From a bacterium (lineage in GTDB: Bacteria > Desulfobacterota > Binatia > UBA12015), in NCBI GenBank assembly GCA_018970825.1, contig JAGWVP010000130.1, positions 1-7,957 of the forward strand: a DNA stretch of 7,957 nucleotides, written 5' to 3'. The notes beneath the pieces were generated by a model, which searched no databases, was not told where the DNA came from, and was given only the letters and a program-made list of their open reading frames with translations. Made by a program: the position numbers and the translations under genes. Position 1 is the stretch's first letter, and each line of letters begins with the position of its first letter. This document shows positions 1 through 7,957 of this stretch, in pieces.

Positions 1-608
1 CGAACGAGCCCCTGCCGCGAGCCTTCTGGGAGGGCGCTCCCTCGGGACTCGCCTGCCTCGACGCCGTGGTCGCCGACGTGTGGCGCGACGGGCACTCCCA
101 CCACATCACGCGCCTCATGGTGCTCTCGAACCTGGCGACGCTGCTGGGCGTGTCGGCCCGCGAACTCGCCGACTGGTTCTGGGTCGCCTACGACGACGCC
201 TTCGACTGGGTGGTCGAGCCGAACGTGGTCGGCATGGGGACCTTCGCCGCGGGCGACGCCATGACGACGAAGCCCTACGTCTCGGGCGCCGCCTACCTCC
301 ACCGGATGAGCGACTTCTGCGAGGGCTGCGCCTTCGACCCGGCGCGCGACTGCCCGGTCACGCCGCTCTACTGGGCGTTCCTCGGCCGCAACGAATCGCG
401 GCTGCGCGGCAACCAGCGCCTGCGCATGCCGCTCGCCTCGCTTTCGCGTCGCGACCCCGGGGCGCGGCGGCGCGACGAGGCGGTCCGGCGGACCGTGCTC
501 GCGTCGCTCGCCCGGGGCGCGACGCTCGCACCCGCCGATCTCGCCGGCGACGAACCCGCCGGACCTCCGCCCGGCGGACGGCCGCGGTCGAAGGGACGCC
601 GGGGCTGA
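1..608 (+). CDS. Iron-sulfur photolyase/cryptochrome-related protein (PhrB/CryPro type), 3' part
   Basis: The frame is open from the left edge (first whole codon at base 3), so the N-terminal antenna-binding half is missing; 201 residues remain. This is the FAD-binding helical domain of the deoxyribodipyrimidine photolyase-related family, whose characterised members (Agrobacterium PhrB, Rhodobacter CryB) carry FAD, a lumazine antenna and a 4Fe-4S cluster and repair (6-4) photoproducts or sense light. Visible family motifs are SHHITRLMVL, then GMGTFAAGDAMTTKPYVSG, then RMSDFCEGCAFDP and LYWAFL. Four candidate cluster cysteines lie at bases 54, 318, 327 and 351. The 88-residue gap between the first and second and the CxxC that follows match PhrB Cys350/438/441; the last loop is about five residues shorter than in PhrB. 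The C-terminus is a Pro/Gly/Arg-rich, probably disordered tail. Repair enzyme versus photoreceptor cannot be decided from this part. The stop lies 73 bases before the FUN14 gene. Confidence 0.93.
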   Translation, partial: NEPLPRAFWEGAPSGLACLDAVVADVWRDGHSHHITRLMVLSNLATLLGVSARELADWFWVAYDDAFDWVVEPNVVGMGTFAAGDAMTTKPYVSGAAYLHRMSDFCEGCAFDPARDCPVTPLYWAFLGRNESRLRGNQRLRMPLASLSRRDPGARRRDEAVRRTVLASLARGATLAPADLAGDEPAGPPPGGRPRSKGRRG

Positions 609-644
609 AGGCGACCGGGGACGCGCGCGCCGATCCCGAGGTCT

Positions 645-673
645 TTGCACCGCGGGCGGGACGGCCTTAGTCT
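645..673 (+). promoter_or_regulatory. Predicted promoter of the FUN14-family gene (leaderless type)
   Basis: A -35-like TTGCAC (645-650) is followed after 17 bases by a -10-like TAGTCT (668-673, a TAnnnT match). The ATG starts 9 bases after the -10, so a typical start site would fall at or next to the start codon. No Shine-Dalgarno sequence is visible between them, as expected for a leaderless transcript. The same arrangement recurs before the aconitase gene. Inference from spacing only. Confidence 0.5.
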
Positions 674-681
674 CCCGTCGC

Positions 682-1005
682 ATGTTCCCGCAGGAGCTGC
701 TGTCCGGCCCGCTCGGGGCGCTCGGCGTGGGCGGCCTCTTCGGCGCGGCCGTCGGCTACGCGGCGAAGAAGCTCTCGCGGGCCGCCCTGCTGGTCGTCGG
801 CCTCGGCTTCCTGCTCGTGCAGGTGCTCGCCTGGTACGGCTGGGTCGAGGTCCACTGGGAACACGTCGAGGCCGCCGCGCGCGCGCAGTGGCAGTCGCCC
901 GACGGGACCACGCTGCTCGACCGCGCCTTCCGGGTCGCGAGCGCGAACCTTCCCTTCGGCGGCGCGTTCGCCGCCGGCTTCGTCCTGGGCTTCCGGCTCG
1001 GCTGA
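682..1005 (+). CDS. FUN14-family small membrane protein
   Basis: This 107-residue protein fits the FUN14 family, known from the mitochondrial outer-membrane mitophagy receptor FUNDC1 and from many short bacterial and archaeal proteins of unknown role. The family pattern is visible: a glycine-rich hydrophobic stretch (residues 12-28) leading into GYAAKK (25-30), a strong membrane segment (about 34-52), then the GWVEVHWEHVE stretch (53-63) matching the family's G-x-V-x-V-x-W pattern. A third glycine-rich hydrophobic segment closes the protein (91-107). An amphipathic or loop region of about 30 residues separates the last two. The ATG at 682 was chosen because the whole family pattern follows and a promoter-like element ends just before it. 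It stands alone, 73 bases after the photolyase gene and 83 before aconitase. The bacterial function is unknown; mitophagy cannot apply here. Confidence 0.8.
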   Translation: MFPQELLSGPLGALGVGGLFGAAVGYAAKKLSRAALLVVGLGFLLVQVLAWYGWVEVHWEHVEAAARAQWQSPDGTTLLDRAFRVASANLPFGGAFAAGFVLGFRLG

Positions 1006-1053
1006 CGCGGACGCGCGCCGGGCGGTGGCGGGCCGCCGTCTCCCGCGCCGAAA

Positions 1054-1082
1054 TTGCGACCCCCCGGGGGTCGCGTTAGATC
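1054..1082 (+). promoter_or_regulatory. Predicted aconitase promoter (leaderless type)
   Basis: TTGCGA (1054-1059) and a -10-like TTAGAT (1076-1081, 16-base spacer) or TAGATC (1077-1082, 17-base spacer) lie directly before the aconitase ATG at 1089. The distance from TTGC to TTAG is 22 bases start to start, exactly as in the FUN14 promoter. A start site 6 to 8 bases after the -10 would coincide with the ATG. No ribosome-binding site is visible. The spacer is filled by a perfect palindrome. It probably drives the three-gene unit to 5916. Confidence 0.5.
1056..1074. promoter_or_regulatory. 19-base perfect palindrome in the aconitase promoter, candidate operator
   Basis: Arms GCGACCCCC and GGGGGTCGC (9 bases each) flank a single central C. 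The element begins inside the -35-like hexamer and ends just before the -10-like TTAG, so a dimeric regulator bound here would contact the promoter directly. It could instead form a stem with about 7 or 8 pairs as the end of the FUN14 transcript, but no T-tract follows. In a genome this GC-rich, short GC palindromes occur by chance; the perfect 9-base arms and the exact placement are what make it notable. Confidence 0.4.
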
Positions 1083-1088
1083 GCCCGC

Positions 1089-3815
<2,727 letters not shown>

Positions 3816-3829
3816 CCGGCGACCGCGCC

Positions 3830-4992
<1,163 letters not shown>

Positions 4993-4996
<4 letters not shown>

Positions 4997-5916
4997 CCGG
5001 AGCGACGCGGCGACGGCCGCCGCTGGACGCGGGCGGCAGGCCCCGTTACCGCTCGAGTCCCGTGGGCTCGTCATCCGCATCCCGCGCCGACGCCGTCGAC
5101 GCGTCCGGGGCGGTCGTGCGGGTGCCGCGCGTGCCCCGGGCGATCGTCTCGCTCGTGCCGAGCGTCACCGAGACGCTGTTCGAACTCGGTCTCGGCGACC
5201 GGCTCGTCGGCGTGACCGACTGGTGCGTGCACCCGGCCCAGGGCGTCGCGCGCCTGCCTCGCGTGCGCGGAACCAAGAACCCCGACGTGGAGGCGATCGC
5301 GGCCCTTCGCCCCGACCTCGTGCTCGCGAACCTCGAGGAGAACCGCGCCGCGGACGTGGCAAGGATGCGGGAGCGCGGGATCACGGTCCGGGTCGATTAC
5401 CCTCGCACGGTCGACGACGCGGTCGCCCAACTCCGCTGGCTCGCGGACCTCGGCGCCTCGCGGGCCGAGACGGCCCGGGTGATCGAGCCTGTCCTCGACG
5501 CCCTCGCCCGCACCGACGGGGACCGGGAGCGCCGGCCCCCGGTGCGCGGCTTCGTCGCCGTGTGGAAGGACCCCTGGATGACGCTCTCCCGGGACACCTA
5601 CGCCCACGACCTGCTGGCCCGGGCCGGGATCGCCAACGCGTTCGCCGAGGCGGTAGAGCGCTACCCGCGGGTCGCGCTCGGGGAGGTCGCGGGGGCCGAC
5701 CCGCAGGTCGTCCTGCTTCCCGACGAGCCCTTCCGCTTCGCCGACGCCGACGCCCACGACCTCGCCCGGGGGCCGCTCGCGGGGACCCGGGCGGCCCGGG
5801 CCGGCGCGATCCGGGTCGTCGACGGGACTCTCGTCTTCTGGCACGGGCCCCGGATCGCGGCCGCCCTCGACCTCCTGTCCGGGATCGCCCGGGACGCCCT
5901 CGAAAGGGAGACCTGA
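4993..5916 (+). CDS. BtuF-like helical-backbone metal receptor / cobalamin-binding protein
   Basis: Class III periplasmic-binding-protein fold (Peripla_BP_2; BtuF, FhuD and FepB relatives) that typically captures corrinoids, haem or iron chelates for an ABC importer. The first lobe begins with IVSLVPSVTETLFELGLGDR (residues 51-70) and continues with VGVTDWCVHP, GTKNPD (93-98) and LANLEENR (111-118). The connecting helix follows, and the second lobe has WKDPWMTLSRDTYAHDLL (191-208) and ends with VFWHGPRIAAALDLL. TKNPD and EENR recall the subgroup often annotated as cobalamin-binding protein. No signal peptide or hydrophobic N-terminus is visible: the first 45 residues are Arg/Ser/Ala-rich, so a cytoplasmic protein is implied unless the start is wrong. 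GTG 4993 overlaps the galactokinase stop (GTGA) and gives 307 residues; GTG 5062 would give 284, also without a signal peptide. No permease or ATPase lies alongside. The ligand cannot be told from sequence. Confidence 0.8.
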
Positions 5917-5940
5917 CCCGGTCCCCCAGGCCGGGCGTCA
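5914..5940 (+). terminator. Possible weak terminator hairpin after the acnA-galK unit
   Basis: Starting at the TGA stop, TGACCCGG (5914-5921) can pair with CCGGG (5931-5935) and TCA (5938-5940), leaving a two-base bulge and a 9-base loop. The sequence after it (CGATTTC) is only slightly T-rich, so intrinsic termination would be weak. It is the only hairpin-like structure I see at the end of the three-gene unit. Confidence 0.25.
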
Positions 5941-5952
5941 CGATTTCATGCA

Positions 5953-5982
5953 TTGTCCCGGCTCGAACGGGAGTGGTACGCT
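5953..5982 (+). promoter_or_regulatory. Candidate promoter of the secreted beta-helix gene
   Basis: TTGTCC (5953-5958, four of six matches to TTGACA) and TACGCT (5977-5982, TAnnnT) are 18 bases apart. They would give a start near 5989 and a leader of about 55 bases, unlike the leaderless pair upstream. The leader contains a GC hairpin, CGGGGC (5985-5990) with GCCCCG (6000-6005), of unknown meaning. Weak evidence from sequence alone. Confidence 0.3.
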
Positions 5983-6030
5983 CACGGGGCCGCGCCCGGG
6001 CCCCGCGCCGGGGTCGAAGCAACGCGCGGC

Positions 6031-6036
6031 GGGAAG
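6031..6036 (+). promoter_or_regulatory. Weak ribosome-binding site deciding the ATG at 6044
   Basis: GGGAAG lies 7 bases before ATG 6044. Together with the signal peptide that starts exactly there, it favours 6044 over the in-frame ATG at 5948, which would add 32 Gly/Pro/Arg-rich residues in front of the signal peptide. Confidence 0.4.
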
Positions 6037-6043
6037 TCGCTCC

Positions 6044-6127
6044 ATGAAAATCCGCCGAGTCCGCCGAATCCTCTCCTTCGCTGCCCTCCTGCTCTGCGCG
6101 GTCCCGGCGAGCCCGGGCCTCGCCTCC
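6044..6127 (+). other. Sec signal peptide of the beta-helix protein
   Basis: Residues 1-28: a basic n-region with six Lys/Arg in the first eight residues, a hydrophobic core ILSFAALLLCAV (9-20) and a Pro/Gly/Ala-rich c-region ending PGLAS. Cleavage after Ala27 or Ser28 fits small residues near -1. The LLLC at 15-18 is not a good lipobox, since the residue before Cys should be small. Confidence 0.8.
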
Positions 6128-7762
6128 GAGGCGGGCGACCAGGCCTCCTGCCTGAAGCGCATCGCCGAGGCCGTCCAGAATTACACGAACACCTTCGTGA
6201 CGGCGCAGGGCGGTTGCGAGGCCCGCAATCTCGCCCGCGAGACCCCGGTCGCCTGCGAGGACGACAACGACACGAAGGACCAGCTGAAGGACGCGGCCGA
6301 CAAGCTGATCTCCCAGTTCAACAAGTGCCTTCCGACGTCCTTCGCCCAGATGTGCTCGCTGTCGAAGACGGCGCCCCTCGACCTGTACGCGGCCCTCATC
6401 ACGGGACCGGGTTCGCTCCGGGACACGCTCAACGTCCTCGTCGCGCGGCTCTGGCGGACGAGCACGACCGGGTGCCCGAGGCCGACCGGGCCGGTGTCGA
6501 AGGAGGCCGAGTCCTGCGTCCGGTCGATCAACTCCCAGGTGGCGCGGGTCTCCTCGCAGATCCAGCAGTGCGTCTCGAAGTGCGAGTTCACGCTCACGAA
6601 GGGCGGCGGCGAGGCCTGCATCGCACCGGACACCGGCGAGCCTCTTAAGGACAAGCTGGTCGAATGCGTCGACCGCGCGCGGGCCCGTCTCGTCGACTCG
6701 GTCGCCAAGCGCTGCACGCCCGCCGCCCTGGTCGAGGCGGGCTGCCCGCTCGGAGCCTCCACCGTTCCGGGCCTCTTCGGCGCATTCGAGCCCCACCTGA
6801 AGAAACTCACGCGCGACCTCGACGTGAAGATCTACAACTCGCCGTGCCGCTACCGCATCGCGATCAACCCGGTTCCGCCGGTCGCCCCGGTGGCGATGGA
6901 GCCGAGCGGCGAGTTGAAGGAGATCCACTGCGGCCAGGAACTCGACGCGAGTTTCTTCGGCGACGACGAGGAGATGGTCCTGCTGGGCGACCTGAACTGC
7001 CAGGATGCCGGCAAGGTGAACGGGCTCGTCGTCAGCGCGTCGAACGTGACGATCAACCTGGGCAAGGACTTCCGGGTGAGCGGCCCGGCCAAGGCGGCGG
7101 ACCGCACCGGGGTCGGCATCCTGCTGAAGGGCGGGGCGCACGACGTCTTCGTGCGCCGCGGCGTCGTCCAGCGCTTCGCGACCGGCATCGCCGACGTCGG
7201 CGCCGGTGCCGGCAACACCCTGAAGGAGCTCACGGTCCGAGGTCACGTGGGCGACGGCGTGCGACTCGCCGGCGAAGGGGCGCGGGTCGACTCGCTCTCG
7301 GTGAAGCAGAACGGCGGCTACGGCGTGCGGATGACCGGCGCTCTCTCGAGGATCATCGCCTGCACGACCGAGGCGAACGGACTCGACGGCTTCCGCGTGG
7401 ACGGCGCCGACGCCGTCCTCGACGGCAACCAGAGCGGGGCGTTCAAGGACAACGGCAACGGCGGTTTCGGCTTCGTCCTGAACGGGCTCGGCGCGAACGT
7501 CTACCAGAACTCGACCGAGGTGAACGCGGGCGGAGGGTTCCTCGTGAACGCCGCCACCGTCCGCTTCAAGGCCAACTCCGCGACCTCGAACGGGGGACCC
7601 GGGTTCCGCTTCGTGACCGCCGGATCCGCCCTCGACTCGAACCGCTCCGAGAGGAACGGCGGCCTCGAGTTCGACATCGCGGCCGGCAACCTCGACGAGA
7701 CCGGCAACCGTGCGAACGGAAGCACGATCGTGTTCGGCCCCGAGGGCGGCACCTTCGAGTAG
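6044..7762 (+). CDS. Secreted cysteine-rich protein with C-terminal right-handed parallel beta-helix
   Basis: I do not recognise a named family for the 572-residue whole. A Sec signal peptide is clear: KIRRVRR, then a hydrophobic core (residues 9-20) and likely cleavage near Ala27 or Ser28, so the protein is periplasmic, surface-bound or secreted. Residues 29-300 are helical-looking and hold 15 cysteines (36, 58, 71, 95, 104, 144, 158, 176, 180, 192, 208, 224, 234, 268, 296), which suggests disulfides; Cys319 and Cys440 lie further on. Two related cysteine modules can be aligned. A Pro/Val linker (276-288) leads to a beta-helix: xGFxV-type coils at Gly357, 381, 405, 427, 449, 476, 498, 520 and Glu542, mostly 22 to 24 residues apart, with Asn/Gly-rich turns. 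Such folds (NosD, pectate-lyase-like, PbH1 repeats) often bind or cleave polysaccharides, but no catalytic set is identifiable. Structural or adhesive roles are equally possible. The gene is monocistronic and converges on the minus-strand gene beyond. Confidence 0.85.
   Translation: MKIRRVRRILSFAALLLCAVPASPGLASEAGDQASCLKRIAEAVQNYTNTFVTAQGGCEARNLARETPVACEDDNDTKDQLKDAADKLISQFNKCLPTSFAQMCSLSKTAPLDLYAALITGPGSLRDTLNVLVARLWRTSTTGCPRPTGPVSKEAESCVRSINSQVARVSSQIQQCVSKCEFTLTKGGGEACIAPDTGEPLKDKLVECVDRARARLVDSVAKRCTPAALVEAGCPLGASTVPGLFGAFEPHLKKLTRDLDVKIYNSPCRYRIAINPVPPVAPVAMEPSGELKEIHCGQELDASFFGDDEEMVLLGDLNCQDAGKVNGLVVSASNVTINLGKDFRVSGPAKAADRTGVGILLKGGAHDVFVRRGVVQRFATGIADVGAGAGNTLKELTVRGHVGDGVRLAGEGARVDSLSVKQNGGYGVRMTGALSRIIACTTEANGLDGFRVDGADAVLDGNQSGAFKDNGNGGFGFVLNGLGANVYQNSTEVNAGGGFLVNAATVRFKANSATSNGGPGFRFVTAGSALDSNRSERNGGLEFDIAAGNLDETGNRANGSTIVFGPEGGTFE
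6146..6751 (+). repeat. Two diverged copies of a cysteine-rich module within the secreted protein
   Basis: Module A covers residues 35-106 and module B residues 157-236 (bases 6146-6361 and 6512-6751). Both start Ser-Cys and have Cys, 21 residues, Cys-Glu, then 11 or 12 residues to the next Cys. A lysine-rich helical stretch containing LKD follows, then Cys, 8 or 9 residues (starting with x-Pro), Cys. Module B carries two extra cysteines (176 and 208) and about eight extra residues. Similarity lies in the cysteine frame and helix pattern, not in high identity, so an old duplication is inferred. Confidence 0.55.
7112..7678 (+). repeat. Parallel beta-helix coil repeats (about 22 residues, 66 bases)
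   Basis: Coils share an Asn-Gly-Gly turn followed by a short hydrophobic strand: YGVRM, DGFRV, FGFVL, GGFLV, PGFRF, LEFDI. Start-to-start spacing of the aligned positions 357 to 542 is 24, 24, 22, 22, 27, 22, 22, 22 residues. The 27-residue coil contains an insertion around 465-475 (KDNGNGGFG). The repeat is a protein-level one; the DNA copies have diverged. Confidence 0.75.
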
Positions 7763-7771
7763 GCGCGACCG

Positions 7772-7957
7772 CTACGCTCGTCCTTGCGTCCCCCCCGGAT
7801 CGTCCGTCGCGAGTCGACCGGGCTCCGGGCGTCCGGTTTCACCGCGCATCGAGCGAACCTGGTCGAGGAGTTCCCGGAGCGCCCTGCGCCCCGCCGGGAA
7901 CGAGGCCCAGAGCGCGAGGTAGATCGCGGCGTAGAGGAGCGCGTGCAGGGCGAGCCC
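7772..7957 (-). CDS. C-terminal end of a probable membrane protein, runs off the right edge
   Basis: Reading the minus strand from the right edge gives 61 open codons ending in TAG (7774-7772). The visible part begins with a membrane-like helix (ALHALLYAAIYLALWASF), continues with a basic amphipathic stretch (GRRALRELLDQVRSMRG) and ends in a hydrophilic, Pro/Gly-rich tail. Third codon positions are almost all G or C and codon choice matches neighbouring genes, which supports real coding. A last transmembrane helix with a basic cytoplasmic tail is seen in polysaccharide flippases and many other multi-pass proteins, so no function is assigned. The gene converges with the beta-helix gene; only 9 bases separate the two stops and no terminator hairpin is visible between them. 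Confidence 0.55.
   Translation of the reverse strand, partial: GLALHALLYAAIYLALWASFPAGRRALRELLDQVRSMRGETGRPEPGRLATDDPGGTQGRA

Noticed and set aside
1056..1080. The GC palindrome as an intrinsic terminator of the FUN14 gene
   Set aside because: No T-tract follows it and it sits exactly between promoter-like hexamers, so an operator is the better reading, though not a certain one.
5948..6043. An upstream ATG extending the beta-helix protein by 32 residues
   Set aside because: The extension is Gly/Pro/Arg-rich and would bury the signal peptide. ATG 6044 has a plausible ribosome-binding site.
6086..6097. LLLC in the signal peptide as a lipoprotein lipobox
   Set aside because: The residue before Cys18 is Leu, whereas a lipobox needs a small residue there. 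The hydrophobic core continues past it to a normal cleavage region.
5381..7246. A 621-codon minus-strand open frame across the BtuF-like and beta-helix genes
   Set aside because: Low-complexity Arg/Ala/Gly translation, antisense to two genes with clear domain evidence on the plus strand.
7710..7922. A 70-codon plus-strand open frame at the right end
   Set aside because: It overlaps the end of the beta-helix gene in another frame and is Arg/Ser-rich. The minus-strand frame over the same bases looks like a membrane protein with native codon use.

Overview
This 7,957-base window is very GC-rich with strongly GC-biased third codon positions. It looks like chromosomal DNA of a Gram-negative bacterium: there is a Sec-type secreted, cysteine-rich protein and no mobile element. 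Gene content and promoter style bring to mind deltaproteobacteria-like lineages (Myxococcota, Binatota and relatives), but this placement is a low-confidence inference because no ribosomal or other phylogenetic marker is present.

Layout, left to right. (1) The 3' two-fifths or so of a photolyase/cryptochrome-related gene of the iron-sulfur (PhrB/CryPro) type, with all four cluster cysteines present. (2) A 107-residue FUN14-family membrane protein. (3) A full-length AcnA-type aconitase, followed at 14 bases by a galactokinase, whose stop codon overlaps the GTG start of a BtuF-like helical-backbone metal/cobalamin-binding protein. These three genes are probably one transcription unit. (4) A 127-base gap with a possible weak terminator hairpin and a candidate promoter. 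(5) A 572-residue secreted protein with a cysteine-rich N-terminal half made of two related modules and a C-terminal right-handed parallel beta-helix. (6) On the minus strand, the last 61 codons of a probable membrane protein that runs off the right edge and ends 9 bases from the stop of gene 5.

How the genes relate. Photolyase, FUN14 protein and aconitase are standalone or first-in-unit genes with no obvious shared pathway. The aconitase-galactokinase-BtuF-like run is tightly packed, so co-expression is likely even though a TCA enzyme, a Leloir-pathway kinase and a corrinoid/metal binder do not form a known pathway. Two promoters, in front of the FUN14 and aconitase genes, share the same layout (TTGC, 18 bases, TTAG, then ATG 13 to 15 bases after the first T of TTAG). 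They predict transcripts that begin at or within a few bases of the start codon. A 19-base perfect palindrome fills the aconitase promoter spacer and is a candidate operator.

The least described element is the secreted protein: its cysteine-rich region appears internally duplicated, and its beta-helix shows a regular 22-residue coil. I see no CRISPR array, RNA gene, insertion sequence or defence system. No stretch longer than 300 bases lacks a gene.
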